From Halomonas sp. (GTDB lineage Bacteria; Pseudomonadota; Gammaproteobacteria; Pseudomonadales; Halomonadaceae), in contig NZ_DRFS01000003.1 in the NCBI RefSeq assembly GCF_011050415.1, positions 186,001 through 250,000 on the forward strand: a DNA stretch of 64,000 nt. Reading direction: 5' to 3'. Positions 34,752 to 44,652 of this stretch are shown here, piece after piece. Made by a program: the position numbers and the translations under genes. Positions within the stretch are counted from its first letter, which is position 1. Each line of letters starts with the position of its first letter. Under the pieces are notes generated by a model. The model did no database searches and was not told where the DNA came from. It worked only from the letters and a program-made list of their open reading frames with translations.

Positions 34752-35789
34752 ATGCAACCAATTCAAACCCTTGATGAATTTTTCACCCGCAGCGGTGCAG
34801 AGGTTTCTCTATACCATATGGGGCGCCATGTAACCCCTTGCCCACGCTCAACACTGACTACCTTTGAAAGGGGCGAAATGGCCTGGCCCGAACCTTGGCA
34901 AGGCCAGGCACGTTTAGCGATTATGTTTCGTCTGGGCGACATGCCCGAACCTGCCATTTGGTTCTTAGCCCTGCCCCTAGATGAGCAAGGGCTGCTAGCC
35001 CCCGCCCAGCGTGATGCGTTTTTAAATCGCCTGCTGGAAACATTAGGGCGCACTGTTTCTCAAGTTGGCCGCGAAGAAACAGCGGACGTAGAGCACTTAA
35101 TGAAGGATAATCCCCTTGCCTTCACACCTAATGTCACCTTTCAAGCGATGCTTAATGCACGCGCGACGCAAGACAGGGGCCTTACCGCGAGCCAGCATTT
35201 AGAGCCGGTTGAAGCTTACTTTAGCGGCCAACAAGCCATTGATTGGCAGGCATTAGGTTTACAAGGGATAGCCGATTATGTGATCCGAATGGATCCATCT
35301 GACGCTGAGGCGTTAGCGTTTCGGCTGACCAAGCTACCCACCGCCGTTATTCATTCATTGTGCTACTGTTTAGAGCACCAGACGTTTTCCGACACGTTAG
35401 TGTCAGCGCTTCGCCTGCGTGGTGAAACCGCCGCTCAACAGGGCGATGTGGAAACATTGAGTGCCTGCATTCGCGCTGTGGGTAATGCCGATTCAGCCGA
35501 GGCCGGTGAGTGGTACAGCGCTTTGTTAACTGACACAGCCGCCAGCGGGCCGGATGTATTGGCCGCAATGGCAGGGCGCGGCTGGCAATATCTGGAAGAT
35601 GGTGACCGTCTACCTCTTTTTCTACAACGTTTGGCAGAAGACGAGCGTACCGACTTTGCCAACGCAGTACGCGATTTAGCACTTATTCCCAGACTACGCT
35701 TACCGGTAATGATGGCGCTGCGTGATGCGCCTGAAGAATCCCCTATTCAACGCCGTTTAGCCATGATGATGTCACAGAGAAATGCTTAA
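34752..35789 (+). CDS. DUF3549 family protein
   Basis: A 345-residue soluble protein of the DUF3549 family, found in halomonads and pseudomonads, with no known function. The N-terminus (IQTLDEFFTRSGAEVSLYHMGRH as a long conserved stretch) leads into a mixed alpha/beta part and then a helical C-terminal half with repeated Ala/Leu-rich helices. There is no signal peptide and no recognised catalytic motif. The ATG at 34752 was chosen because GGAAGGA stands just upstream; an ATG five codons earlier lacks a ribosome site. The protease and rimK genes follow on the same strand. Confidence 0.82.
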   Translation: MQPIQTLDEFFTRSGAEVSLYHMGRHVTPCPRSTLTTFERGEMAWPEPWQGQARLAIMFRLGDMPEPAIWFLALPLDEQGLLAPAQRDAFLNRLLETLGRTVSQVGREETADVEHLMKDNPLAFTPNVTFQAMLNARATQDRGLTASQHLEPVEAYFSGQQAIDWQALGLQGIADYVIRMDPSDAEALAFRLTKLPTAVIHSLCYCLEHQTFSDTLVSALRLRGETAAQQGDVETLSACIRAVGNADSAEAGEWYSALLTDTAASGPDVLAAMAGRGWQYLEDGDRLPLFLQRLAEDERTDFANAVRDLALIPRLRLPVMMALRDAPEESPIQRRLAMMMSQRNA

Positions 35790-35825
35790 TCTGATGGTGT
35801 CACTTTTATTTGCAAGGAGTCAGCC

Positions 35826-36266
35826 GTGAAGGAATTACCCTATCAGGCCAAGGCGGTGATTGGTCGCCGTGAAATGGTGACGTTACCTGAGCTAAGGCTT
35901 CACCTATGCTGTAAAGCGGACACTGGCGCGCGCACATCTGCCCTGCATGCAGAAGAGATAGAGACACATGAAGATGAAGATGGTCAACTGTGGGTAAGCT
36001 TCATCACTCATAGCGCGGGGCCAACAACACCGGCTCATCGCTACAATTTACATTTACATGATCGTCGTCGAGTAACCAGTTCAAACGGACATAGTGAATG
36101 GCGCTATGTCATTCGTACCCCTATGCAGATGGGCGATTTAAATTTTCCTGTTGAACTCACCCTGACTGACCGCAGTAATATGCGCCATCCGATGCTCTTA
36201 GGACGCCGCGCCATGCGCCGCCTGCTTGTTGCACCCGGTGCCGCATTTTTACACGGTGAGCCTTAA
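35826..36266 (+). CDS. RimB-like retropepsin-type protease (putative ATP-dependent zinc protease family)
   Basis: A 146-residue protein of the COG4067 family, often annotated as an ATP-dependent zinc protease. The conserved [13 protein letters not shown] at residues 30-42 has the Asp-Thr-Gly-Ala pattern of retropepsin-like aspartic proteases. The ending [13 protein letters not shown] is also conserved. In other bacteria a relative (RimB) works with RimK in trimming glutamate tails on ribosomal protein S6 (family knowledge), and here rimK follows 40 bases after. AAGGAGT lies before the start at 35826, read as GTG. Confidence 0.88.
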   Translation: MKELPYQAKAVIGRREMVTLPELRLHLCCKADTGARTSALHAEEIETHEDEDGQLWVSFITHSAGPTTPAHRYNLHLHDRRRVTSSNGHSEWRYVIRTPMQMGDLNFPVELTLTDRSNMRHPMLLGRRAMRRLLVAPGAAFLHGEP

Positions 36267-36306
36267 CCTTTTTTACTCGCCTTTTGCTAGGCTCGGAGCC
36301 CCTTAC

Positions 36307-37215
36307 ATGCATATCGCCCTGCTTTCGCGCAATCGCAATTTGTACTCTACTCGTCGCCTGGTTGAGGCCGCAGAGCAGCGTGGACATACCGCGCGCGTGG
36401 TAGACACACTGCGCTGCTATATGAGCATTACTTCTCACCACCCTTCGATTCACTACAAAGGTGAGGAAATTGAGCACTTTGATGCGGTGATTCCCCGCAT
36501 TGGTGCTTCGGTCACCTTTTACGGCTGCGCACTGCTTCGTCAGTTTGAGATGATGGGCACCTATGTTATCAATGATAACGTTTCTATTACCCGCTCACGG
36601 GACAAACTGCGCTCTTTGCAGTTGCTTTCGCGCAAAGGGTTGGGACTACCGATCACTGGCTTTGCCCACTCTCCAGATGATATCCCTGACCTGATCACCA
36701 TGGTGAAAGGCGCCCCGCTGGTGATTAAGCTGCTTGAAGGCACCCAGGGAATTGGCGTGGTGTTGGCGGAAACGAATCAGGCGGCGGAATCAGTGATTCA
36801 GGCCTTCATGGGCATGAAAGCCAATATCATGGTGCAGGAGTACATCAAAGAAGCGCGCGGCGCGGATATTCGCTGCTTCGTGATTGGCGATAAGGTAGTC
36901 GCTTCGATGAAACGCCAGGCGGCAGACGGTGAGTTTCGTTCGAATCTGCACCGTGGTGGCACCGCCAGTGTGATTCGCATTACCCCGGAAGAACGCTCCA
37001 CGGCCATTCGTGCAGCAAAAGCAATGGGGCTGCGCGTTGCAGGTGTCGACCTACTGCGCTCTAATCATGGCCCAGTGATTATGGAAGTTAACTCTTCACC
37101 AGGCCTGCAGGGCATTGAGAGTGCCACCGGGCTAGATATCGCTGGCATGATCATTGAACATATTGAAAAAAATGCGGTACCGGCTCGTAAAGCGCCCCCC
37201 AAGCCTAAAGGCTAA
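36307..37215 (+). CDS. rimK: Ribosomal protein S6--L-glutamate ligase RimK
   Basis: A 302-residue ATP-grasp ligase, close to E. coli RimK (300). It adds glutamate residues to the C-terminus of ribosomal protein S6 (family knowledge). The start [18 protein letters not shown] is the family N-terminus. ATP-grasp features include [35 protein letters not shown] and [15 protein letters not shown] with the metal-binding Glu/Asn. The ATG at 36307 has CGGAG upstream. The frame is open further upstream over the end of the preceding gene and was not used. It lies with the retropepsin-like gene and DUF3549 in one orientation. Confidence 0.95.
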   Translation: MHIALLSRNRNLYSTRRLVEAAEQRGHTARVVDTLRCYMSITSHHPSIHYKGEEIEHFDAVIPRIGASVTFYGCALLRQFEMMGTYVINDNVSITRSRDKLRSLQLLSRKGLGLPITGFAHSPDDIPDLITMVKGAPLVIKLLEGTQGIGVVLAETNQAAESVIQAFMGMKANIMVQEYIKEARGADIRCFVIGDKVVASMKRQAADGEFRSNLHRGGTASVIRITPEERSTAIRAAKAMGLRVAGVDLLRSNHGPVIMEVNSSPGLQGIESATGLDIAGMIIEHIEKNAVPARKAPPKPKG

Positions 37216-37303
37216 GGCGTAAATGCAAAAATAATCCGCTCTGGGGGTGGCAAATCGGCGCTGTCACCCCCACAATCTGCGTCACCGAAGGAGGTAGACG
37301 CTC

Positions 37304-37750
37304 ATGTTTCTCGATAATCGCCAAGTGGCGATGGACAGCGTATTGGAAGCGCTGGCCGATAGCATTGATTATTTCCAAGACAATATTGAACGACTGAGGC
37401 CCTCACTGCGTGATGCCTTAAAGCCACACTATACTGCTCGGCTTAAGCAGATGCGTAAGCTGCAGGAACTTGCGCGTGCGCATTTAAAAATGCTGCCACG
37501 GGATGCAGACGTTGAGCGTGACGACTTTTTATGGCTGTGGAGTCGCTTGAAAAGCTTTGTCGGCAACGATAGCCAAGTGCTGATCAATGAGTTATTAGAG
37601 CAAGAGCGGGTGTTGATGCAAGCGCTCTCTTCTCTTTTTACACACCCTCTGCCCGACCCCATCGAACCGGTGGTTGAAGAGTGCATGCAGGGATGCCGTA
37701 AACTTATCCGCGAGCTGTATGCGCTGCAAAAGCGAAAAACGCATCGCTAA
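37304..37750 (+). CDS. Helical protein of unknown function
   Basis: A 148-residue, almost entirely alpha-helical, charged protein without signal or membrane segment. Predicted helices include DSVLEALADSIDYFQDNIER, LKQMRKLQELARAHLKML, DSQVLINELLEQERVLMQAL and EECMQGCRKLIRELYALQ. A four-helix-bundle fold of the ferritin-like/DUF2383 kind is possible but unproven. GGAGGT stands before the ATG. It follows rimK by 88 bases on the same strand and converges with sanA; no T-run terminator is seen in the 52 bases between stops. Confidence 0.75.
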   Translation: MFLDNRQVAMDSVLEALADSIDYFQDNIERLRPSLRDALKPHYTARLKQMRKLQELARAHLKMLPRDADVERDDFLWLWSRLKSFVGNDSQVLINELLEQERVLMQALSSLFTHPLPDPIEPVVEECMQGCRKLIRELYALQKRKTHR

Positions 37751-37802
37751 GAATTTGAAAGGCTGATCGCTTGAGCGCTGATAAGGCCAAGCATTTAAAT
37801 TA

Positions 37803-38561
37803 TTAAGGATTGGTAAAGCGATCGTCTGGCGTGGGCATACGCAGATCCACGGGTCTGCCCTCAAGCAACTCAACCGGGTCTTGCCGTTCACCAGGCCGTC
37901 GCAATGCAATAGGCTCAGGTGCACCAAGGAAATAAGGCTCTCTCCCCCATATATAGAGATCGCCTAGGGTACCCACACGCGCTGCCCATTCCCGCAGCTT
38001 AAGCCCCCTCTCTACGCCTATTGCTTGATCATCCGCAACACAGCCGGTGACATCCATACCTAGCGCCCGACCAATATAAACGGCGCGGGGAAGATGCCAG
38101 CTTTGGGTAATCAGCAGTGCTTGGTCCAACTGAAAAACATCCCGAGCACGTGCCAGCGTGTCGTAAGTACTAAAACCTGCAAAATCCATCGTTAACTGTT
38201 CTGGCGCCACACCCCGCCGATAAAGCTCACGCCACATCGCCCTTGGCTCATTATACGCCTGGGTACGGTTATCCCCTGAAAGCAGCAAATGCTGTACTTG
38301 GGCCTTATTGATCAATGTAGCGGCGGTACGCATACGTGCATGGAAATGAGGATTACGCACGCCGCTGCGCGTCCAGTGAGACGTGCCGAAGACGATACCT
38401 ATCTCATCAGGGCGGCACTGTTGAGGCTCCTGCTCAATGTACGCTGCCGTCGTCGCCAGCACCCATAAATTGCCTGCTATAAACAGCAATGTCGCCAGCA
38501 GCAATAATGCTCCTAGCGACATTAATAACCGCTTAATCCATCTCAACAAAAAGTTATGCAT
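37803..38561 (-). CDS. sanA: SanA/YdcF-type envelope protein
   Basis: A 252-residue protein with one N-terminal membrane anchor (about residues 10-35) and a DUF218 domain. IGIVFGTSHWTRSG, LLLSGDNRTQAYNEP, FAGFSTYDTLARAR and LLITQSWHLPRAVYIGRALG match SanA (vancomycin high-temperature exclusion) proteins, which support envelope barrier function. ATG at 38561 with GGGGAG upstream; a TTG four codons earlier is the alternative. It begins 18 bases after sufT on the same strand, so it may be carried on the suf transcript even though its role is unrelated. Confidence 0.88.
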   Translation of the reverse strand: MHNFLLRWIKRLLMSLGALLLLATLLFIAGNLWVLATTAAYIEQEPQQCRPDEIGIVFGTSHWTRSGVRNPHFHARMRTAATLINKAQVQHLLLSGDNRTQAYNEPRAMWRELYRRGVAPEQLTMDFAGFSTYDTLARARDVFQLDQALLITQSWHLPRAVYIGRALGMDVTGCVADDQAIGVERGLKLREWAARVGTLGDLYIWGREPYFLGAPEPIALRRPGERQDPVELLEGRPVDLRMPTPDDRFTNP

Positions 38562-38579
38562 CCAGCTCCCCAACCGGGG

Positions 38580-39149
38580 TTAAAACATGCCGAGTTCGAG
38601 CTTGGCCTCGTCACTCATCATGTCACGGCTCCAGGGGGGACTGAAGACAATTTCGGTATGTACTTTACTGATTTGCGGCGCGCCCAGAATCTTATTTCGC
38701 GCATCCGCTGCAATAACATCGCCCATTCCGCATCCAGGTGCTGTCAGCGTCATGCGAATAGTGGCAATTCGCTCGCCATTGATAAGACGCTCAATACGAC
38801 AGCCGTAAACAAGCCCCAGATCAACGATATTGACGGGAATCTCAGGGTCAAAGCAAGTGCGTAGCTGATCCCACACAAACTGCTCTATCTCCTCTTCTGA
38901 TGCCGTTTCTGGAAGCGTGGGACGAGGTAAGGCTTCTAGCCCCAGGGCATCCAAGTTACTCCCTTCAATTAAGAAGAGACGCCCCTCAAAACCAACGCTA
39001 ACCGAGCTACCCTTGGCTTGCATTACGCTGACAACGCTATCTTCAGCCAGCGTTTGCGTGCTGCCAAACGGAATGGCAATAGCCTCTACATCGCGCTGGA
39101 GCGGCAACTGTTGGCCTCGTTCGAGACTAGCGACTTGCTCAAGATCCAT
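38580..39149 (-). CDS. sufT: SufT, MIP18-type Fe-S assembly factor
   Basis: A 189-residue protein. A unique N-terminal half (VEAIAIPFGSTQTLAE) is followed by a MIP18/DUF59 domain with CFDPEIPVNIVDLGLVYG and TAPGCGMGDVIAADA, whose Cys is the likely functional residue. SufT proteins help mature Fe-S enzymes such as lipoate synthase and aconitase (known from Gram-positives). It is placed as the last suf gene after sufS. AAGGACAG lies before the ATG. The position and the domain layout agree, so the identification is secure. Confidence 0.93.
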   Translation of the reverse strand: MDLEQVASLERGQQLPLQRDVEAIAIPFGSTQTLAEDSVVSVMQAKGSSVSVGFEGRLFLIEGSNLDALGLEALPRPTLPETASEEEIEQFVWDQLRTCFDPEIPVNIVDLGLVYGCRIERLINGERIATIRMTLTAPGCGMGDVIAADARNKILGAPQISKVHTEIVFSPPWSRDMMSDEAKLELGMF

Positions 39150-39185
39150 AACTGTCCTTAAATCACTATCTTTAAAGAGGCGGCC

Positions 39186-40451
39186 TTAACGCACCATGCC
39201 AATGACACGCTGGAGTGCTTCAATAAAGCGATCCACTTCCTCGAGGGTATTATACGCGGCAAACGAAGCACGACACGTAGCATCCACACCAAAATGGGCA
39301 AGCAGTGGCTGGGCACAGTGATGCCCGGTACGAATAGCGACACCGAGCTGATCGATCAGCAGGCCGATATCCTGTGAGTGCGCCCCCTCCACGACAAACG
39401 AAAGTACGCCGGCTTTTTGCGGTGCTGTGCCAAGAATGCGAAGCCCATCAATACGCCCTACCGCCTGAGTAGCGTGGTCGAGCAGCTGGCCTTCCCATGC
39501 ACCAATAGCATTGATACCAACACTTTCAACCCACTCCAGCGCTCGGCCAAGGGCAATCACTTCGGCAATCGCGGGTGTGCCAGCCTCAAACTTGTGAGGG
39601 ATAGCGGCAAAAGAGGTGCCCACATCAAAGGAGACGGTTTTAATCATCTCGCCGCCGCCTTGCCATGGGGGCATCGCTTCCAATAGCGCCTGCTTGCCGT
39701 AGAGCACCCCTACACCGGTGGGGCCATACACTTTATGGCCCGAGAAGGCATAGAAGTCCGCATCGATAGCCTGCACATCGATGACTTGATGAGGTGCCGC
39801 CTGAGCGCCATCAACCAGAATCAGCGCGCCATGCTGATGGGCAAGCGCAGCCATCTCTTGGACCGGGTTAATGGTCCCAAACGCATTGGATACATGGTTC
39901 ACCGCCACAAGCTTGGTGCGTTCGCTAAGCAGCGTGCTATAAGCAGCCATATCCAGCGCGCCACTCTCCTCAACCGGAATCACCTTGATGGTAAAACCAA
40001 TTTCAGCGGCCAGCAGTTGCCAGGGCACAATATTGGAGTGATGTTCCAACATGGAAATCAGCACTTCATCGCCGGGGGCAAGGTTTTTACGCCCCCAGCT
40101 TTGAGCCACCAAGTTAATCGCTTCCGTGGTGCCACGGGTAAAGATAACCTGGCGCGCGTCTTCCGCGTTGAGAAACGCCCGAACTTTGTGACGCGTGCCT
40201 TCAAACGCCGCCGTCGCCTCATCGGCAAGGGTATGCAGCCCACGGTGAATATTAGCGTTATAGCGGGAATAGTACTCGCTAAACACATCAATCACCTGCT
40301 GAGGCGTCTGGCTCGTCGCTGCATTATCCAAATAGATTAGCGACTTGCCATGCACTTCACGAGACAAAATCGGAAAATCCTTGCGTAGTTTAGCGACATC
40401 AAAGGCTGCTTGGGCACGCATGGGCGTCGACTCAATAACGGTGTGTGGCAT
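39186..40451 (-). CDS. sufS: Cysteine desulfurase SufS
   Basis: A 421-residue PLP enzyme of the SufS group; it takes sulfur from cysteine for Fe-S cluster assembly. The PLP lysine is in AFSGHKVYGPTG, the persulfide-forming Cys in RTGHHCAQPLL near residue 370, and the N-terminal YLDNAATSQTPQQV and NIHRGLHTLAD are hallmarks. AGGAGTG precedes the ATG. SufS normally needs SufE or SufU to accept sulfur. Neither is encoded in this operon, so the acceptor must come from elsewhere or SufBCD acts directly. Confidence 0.96.
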   Translation of the reverse strand: MPHTVIESTPMRAQAAFDVAKLRKDFPILSREVHGKSLIYLDNAATSQTPQQVIDVFSEYYSRYNANIHRGLHTLADEATAAFEGTRHKVRAFLNAEDARQVIFTRGTTEAINLVAQSWGRKNLAPGDEVLISMLEHHSNIVPWQLLAAEIGFTIKVIPVEESGALDMAAYSTLLSERTKLVAVNHVSNAFGTINPVQEMAALAHQHGALILVDGAQAAPHQVIDVQAIDADFYAFSGHKVYGPTGVGVLYGKQALLEAMPPWQGGGEMIKTVSFDVGTSFAAIPHKFEAGTPAIAEVIALGRALEWVESVGINAIGAWEGQLLDHATQAVGRIDGLRILGTAPQKAGVLSFVVEGAHSQDIGLLIDQLGVAIRTGHHCAQPLLAHFGVDATCRASFAAYNTLEEVDRFIEALQRVIGMVR

Positions 40452-40489
40452 TAATCACTCCTGATATAGCCCTTGAGAGCGGGTGGTTG

Positions 40490-41830
40490 CTAGTCATTAA
40501 GTGCGACAGCAGCTTCAACAAGTCCAGCAAGGTTAAACCGCTCCGGCAGCTTGCCCGCAACCGCCAGCTCAACGCGTTCAGCAATCGCATCCAAAGTGAC
40601 TTTATCCAGCACTTCACCGGCAAAGGCGAGTGTCAGCAAGCCACGAGCGGTCGCTTCATCGATGCCACGGGTGCGCAGCGCATAAATCGCTTCTTCATCC
40701 AATTGGCCTGTCGTGGTGCCATGGGAGCACTTAACGTCATCGGCATAGATCTCAAGCTCAGGCTTGGCATCAATATGGGCGCGATCCGAAAGAAGCAGGT
40801 TTTGATTACTTTGAAAGCCTTCAATCTTCTGGCTATCGCGCTTTACATACACCTTGCCATTAAACACACCGTGGGCACGGTCATCCAAAATGCCCTTATA
40901 GTTCTCATTCGAGAACGTCAATGGCGCATTGTGATTCACTTTAGTGTGATTATCGACGTGCTGACGCCCCTGGCCGAAGAACAGACCGTAGAAATTGGTC
41001 TCAGCGCCCTGGCCATTTAAGTCGCTGATCAAGTCGTTACGCACCAAGGCGCCGCCCAAGCTCAGATTGTAGGAGGTATAGCGGGTATCACGACTCTGCT
41101 CCACGTGAATGCTCGCTACGTGCATGTCGCCCAAGGGCGCTTCCTGCAGCTTGTAGTGAGCGAGTATTGCACCACGGTCAAGCATTAATTCGACAACGAC
41201 ATTGGTAAAGTTAGTCGCTTCGCTTTCACCTGTATAATGCTCAATCAAGGTCGCTTCGCTGCGCCCGCCGGCTTCCACCAAGACACGCGGATGGCTCATT
41301 ACCGGCTTACCTGCGCGGGACAAAAACTGCAGCAAGATAGGCTTTTCGACCACTGTACCAGGCGCGATACGCACGACGGCGCCCTCTTCCATAAAGGCTG
41401 TGTTAAGCGCCGAAAATGGTGAAAAATCAACGCCGGTTAAGCGACCCAGTGGCCCGCCCACGGCTTCATGGTTGTCTACCAATGCCCTGGAAAGCGGCAA
41501 CACTTGAACGCTGGACGGCAGCGCCTCCACATCTGACAGCGCCGATGAAAAAACACCATCAACAAAGGTCAGACGGTAAGCATCAATAGGCAACGTCAAC
41601 GCAGCAGCACTGGCCGGTGAGAATTCAGCATCATCGGCTAGGGCAAAGTTGCCTTGAGCAATGGAGCGCACGTCGGTGTACTTCCACTCTTCATTGCGGC
41701 GGGTGGGGAAACCCAGCGCTTCAAATCGAGCCGCGCCCGCCTGACGACGAGCGGCCACCCAAGTAGGCTCAGCCTTATACCGCTGGCTGCGCGCCTTCAA
41801 TGTGTCTAAAAAGGTTTGCGTATCGCTCAT
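40490..41830 (-). CDS. sufD: Fe-S cluster scaffold subunit SufD
   Basis: A 446-residue beta-helix protein, partner of SufB and SufC in the SufBC2D scaffold. The N-terminus includes RRNEEWKYTDVRSIA. The centre has the repeating beta-strands, and the C-terminal YADDVKCSHGTTTGQLDEEA motif is typical of SufD. The start ATG overlaps the sufC stop by four bases (ATGA), giving translational coupling with sufC. The gene order B-C-D-S is the standard suf order. Confidence 0.96.
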   Translation of the reverse strand: MSDTQTFLDTLKARSQRYKAEPTWVAARRQAGAARFEALGFPTRRNEEWKYTDVRSIAQGNFALADDAEFSPASAAALTLPIDAYRLTFVDGVFSSALSDVEALPSSVQVLPLSRALVDNHEAVGGPLGRLTGVDFSPFSALNTAFMEEGAVVRIAPGTVVEKPILLQFLSRAGKPVMSHPRVLVEAGGRSEATLIEHYTGESEATNFTNVVVELMLDRGAILAHYKLQEAPLGDMHVASIHVEQSRDTRYTSYNLSLGGALVRNDLISDLNGQGAETNFYGLFFGQGRQHVDNHTKVNHNAPLTFSNENYKGILDDRAHGVFNGKVYVKRDSQKIEGFQSNQNLLLSDRAHIDAKPELEIYADDVKCSHGTTTGQLDEEAIYALRTRGIDEATARGLLTLAFAGEVLDKVTLDAIAERVELAVAGKLPERFNLAGLVEAAVALND

Positions 41831-42576
41831 GCCGCAGACTCCTCAATGCCTTCGTAGCCGTTGGCCTCAAGTTGTTTAGCCAGTTCAGCGTCGCCGGTTT
41901 TAACAATACGGCCATCAACCAGCACGTGGACTTTGTCTGGAATAATGTAATCGAGCAGGCGCTGGTAGTGAGTAACTAGCAAGATAGCGCGGTCTTCAGC
42001 GCGCAGACTGTTAACGCCGTCAGCCACTACTTTCATGGCATCGATGTCCAAGCCTGAATCGATTTCATCCAACATGGCGAGCTTGGGCTGGAGAACCAAC
42101 ATTTGCAGGATCTCATTACGCTTTTTCTCGCCACCGGAGAAACCTTCGTTAACAGCGCGCTGCAGGAAGCTGGCGTCCATTTTCATAAAGCCGAGCTTCT
42201 CTTTCACCAGCTTCATAAACTCCGGTGCAGGCATTTCGCCTTCGCCGCGGGCTACGCGCTGGGCATTGAGCGCAGACTTCAGCAGGTAAATGTTTTTAAC
42301 CCCTGGAATCTCTACCGGGTACTGGAACCCCAACAGCAAACCGGCCTGGGCGCGTTCTTCAATTTCCATCTCAAGGACGTCTTTACCTTCAAACGTAATC
42401 GTACCTTGGGTAACTTCGTAGCCATCTTTACCGGCAATCACCGCCGATAGTGTCGATTTACCCGCGCCGTTTGGCCCCATGATGGCGTGCACTTCACCCG
42501 CGTTAATGGTCAGGGTGAGGCCTTTAAGAATTTCATTACCTTCGACGGTGACGTGTAAATCATTCACTTGCAACAT
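41827..42576 (-). CDS. sufC: SufC, ABC-type ATPase of the Suf scaffold
   Basis: A 249-residue ATPase. Walker A GPNGAGKSTLS near residue 34, signature GFSGGEKKRNEI, Walker B LAMLDEIDSGLDIDAMKVV and the His in LLVTHYQRLL are all visible. In the SufBC2D complex it drives the conformational change needed for cluster assembly. It is cytosolic, not a transporter part. AGAAGGT precedes the ATG; sufD overlaps the 3' end. Length equals E. coli SufC (248). Confidence 0.97.
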   Translation of the reverse strand: MLQVNDLHVTVEGNEILKGLTLTINAGEVHAIMGPNGAGKSTLSAVIAGKDGYEVTQGTITFEGKDVLEMEIEERAQAGLLLGFQYPVEIPGVKNIYLLKSALNAQRVARGEGEMPAPEFMKLVKEKLGFMKMDASFLQRAVNEGFSGGEKKRNEILQMLVLQPKLAMLDEIDSGLDIDAMKVVADGVNSLRAEDRAILLVTHYQRLLDYIIPDKVHVLVDGRIVKTGDAELAKQLEANGYEGIEESAA

Positions 42577-42649
42577 ATTGATTACCTTCTAATCTTGGCG
42601 AGTCGCCGCAGCGACATTAATATAATTAAATGAAGTAGGCAGCTAACGA

Positions 42650-44092
42650 TTAACCCACCGCGCCTTCCAGAGTCACGCTGAGCAGGGCTTCGGCTTCAAC
42701 GGCGAATTCCATGGGCAGCTCTTGGAAGACGTCCTTACAGAAACCATTCACAATCATGCTGACCGCATCCTCTTCCGAAATCCCGCGGCTCTGACAGTAG
42801 AACAGCTGGTCTTCACCAATTTTGGACGTCGTTGCTTCGTGCTCAATCGTCGCCGTGCTATTACCAATTTCCTGATAAGGGAAGGTGTGCGCACCGCACT
42901 TGTCACCAATCAGCAACGAGTCACATTGGGTAAAGTTACGCGCTCCTTTGGCACGCGGGCCGATTTTCACCAAGCCACGATAGGACTGATTACTTCTACC
43001 GGCAGAAATACCCTTGGCGACGATATAAGAGCGTGTGCCCTCGCCAATATGGATCATCTTGGTACCGGTATCGGCCTGCTGGCGACCATTCGTCACTGCC
43101 ACCGAGTAGAACTCGCCGATACTGTCTTTGCCACGCAATATGCAGGAAGGATACTTCCAGGTAATTGCGGAGCCAGTTTCTACCTGCGTCCAGCTAATGC
43201 GTGATCGATCACCACGGCAGTCGCCGCGCTTGGTAACGAAGTTGTAGATACCGCCAACACCATTCTCATCACCGGGGTACCAGTTCTGCACCGTGGAGTA
43301 TTTGATATAGGCATCATCTAGCGCGACAAGCTCAACCACCGCGGCGTGAAGCTGGTTTTCATCGCGCATGGGCGCAGTACAGCCTTCCAGGTAGGAGACC
43401 TGAGCGCGGCTTTCGCAAATAACCAGCGTGCGCTCAAACTGACCTGTGTTAGCTGCGTTAATGCGGAAGTAAGTAGACAACTCCATGGGGCACGTCACGC
43501 CTTCCGGCACAAACACAAAGGAGCCATCGGTGAACACCGCTGAGTTTAGCGCGGCAAAATAGTTATCTGCCACCGGAACCACGGTGCCTAGATACTGCTT
43601 AATCAATTCGGGGTAGTCGCGAATAGCTTCAGAGATGGAGCAGAAGATAACGCCCGCTTCACCAAGCTCCTTCTTAAACGTGGTCGTTACCGATACCGAG
43701 TCAAATACGGCATCTACTGCAACGCCCGCCAATGCAGCGCGCTCATGCAAAGGAATACCCAGTTTCTCATAGGTTTCAAGCAGTTTTGGATCAACTTCAT
43801 CCAGGCTCTGGGGGCCGTCTTCTGGGCGTTTCGGCGCACTGAAGTAGGAGATTGATTGGTAATCAATCGGCGGATAATCAAGATGCGCCCAGGAAGGCGC
43901 TTCCATCTTCAGCCACTGACGGTAGGCATCCAGACGCCACTCCAGCATCCACTCCGGCTCGCCTTTCTTTTTGGAAATAAAGGCTATGGTGTTTTCATCA
44001 AGGCCAGGTGGCAGGGTGTCGCTTTCGATATCCGTTACAAATCCATCTTTGTATTCGCGACGAACCAACTGTTCCATTTCTTCGCTTGCCAT
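42650..44092 (-). CDS. sufB: Fe-S cluster scaffold subunit SufB
   Basis: A 480-residue beta-helix scaffold protein on which the Fe-S cluster is built with SufC and SufD. Typical stretches are [19 protein letters not shown] near the N-terminus, [19 protein letters not shown] in the middle and [15 protein letters not shown] near the C-terminus. CGGAGGG lies well placed before the ATG. It is the first structural gene of the operon, 79 bases after the regulator, from which it could be separately initiated. Confidence 0.97.
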   Translation of the reverse strand: MASEEMEQLVRREYKDGFVTDIESDTLPPGLDENTIAFISKKKGEPEWMLEWRLDAYRQWLKMEAPSWAHLDYPPIDYQSISYFSAPKRPEDGPQSLDEVDPKLLETYEKLGIPLHERAALAGVAVDAVFDSVSVTTTFKKELGEAGVIFCSISEAIRDYPELIKQYLGTVVPVADNYFAALNSAVFTDGSFVFVPEGVTCPMELSTYFRINAANTGQFERTLVICESRAQVSYLEGCTAPMRDENQLHAAVVELVALDDAYIKYSTVQNWYPGDENGVGGIYNFVTKRGDCRGDRSRISWTQVETGSAITWKYPSCILRGKDSIGEFYSVAVTNGRQQADTGTKMIHIGEGTRSYIVAKGISAGRSNQSYRGLVKIGPRAKGARNFTQCDSLLIGDKCGAHTFPYQEIGNSTATIEHEATTSKIGEDQLFYCQSRGISEEDAVSMIVNGFCKDVFQELPMEFAVEAEALLSVTLEGAVG

Positions 44093-44171
44093 GGTGATAC
44101 CCTCCGGGCAGTTGGGGTGGCGAGGTCATCGCCTTTAATAATAAATAAGGCCAGCTGTATGCGCGTCGTCG

Positions 44172-44636
44172 CTAGGCCGACGCTGCCGACAGGCTGATCG
44201 TTTGAATAGGCAGTTGCACCGGCAGCTTAATCGGTGCTGTATCGGCTAAATGCGCCAACGTTACACTCTCCAGCAGTGTGCGCATCGCCAGTGAGACCCG
44301 TTGCCAGTTGTCAGCGACGCCGCAGGTGGCAACAAGTTCGCAATCGCCCTCTGCTTGGCTACATTCGGTCATGGCAACGGGCCCTTCAATCGCCGCAATA
44401 ATATCAGCGGCAGTAATTTGTGACGCTGGTCGCGCTAGCCGATAACCGCCTTGAGCGCCGCGCTGGGAGACTAACAACCCGGCCCGCGCCAGCATCTTTA
44501 ACGTCTTACTCACAGTGGGGTGTGGCAACTGAACGGCCTCAGCCAACTCTGCCGCTGCATGCGATGCCTGAGAATGGCGGGCAATCTGCGCCATCACGAC
44601 GGCGGCATAGTCTGTCAGCCGAGAAAGCTTGAGCAT
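44172..44636 (-). CDS. Rrf2-family regulator of the suf operon (IscR/SufR-like)
   Basis: A 154-residue regulator. The N-terminal winged helix (MLKLSRLTDYAAVVMAQIAR) has a Rrf2-type recognition helix, LPHPTVSKTLKMLARAG. Three cysteines at positions 92, 99 and 105 correspond to the Fe-S ligands of IscR (92, 98, 104). It therefore probably senses Fe-S status with its own cluster and controls suf (inference). An inverted repeat and a Fur-like element lie upstream of its start. It directly precedes sufB on the same strand and is likely autoregulated. Confidence 0.92.
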   Translation of the reverse strand: MLKLSRLTDYAAVVMAQIARHSQASHAAAELAEAVQLPHPTVSKTLKMLARAGLLVSQRGAQGGYRLARPASQITAADIIAAIEGPVAMTECSQAEGDCELVATCGVADNWQRVSLAMRTLLESVTLAHLADTAPIKLPVQLPIQTISLSAASA

Positions 44637-44652
44637 GTCGACTCCCCTTTAA

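Noticed and set aside
39378..40340. Plus-strand frames opposite sufS (102 and 201 codons)
   Set aside because: Exact shadows of a strongly supported gene, without family motifs or ribosome sites.
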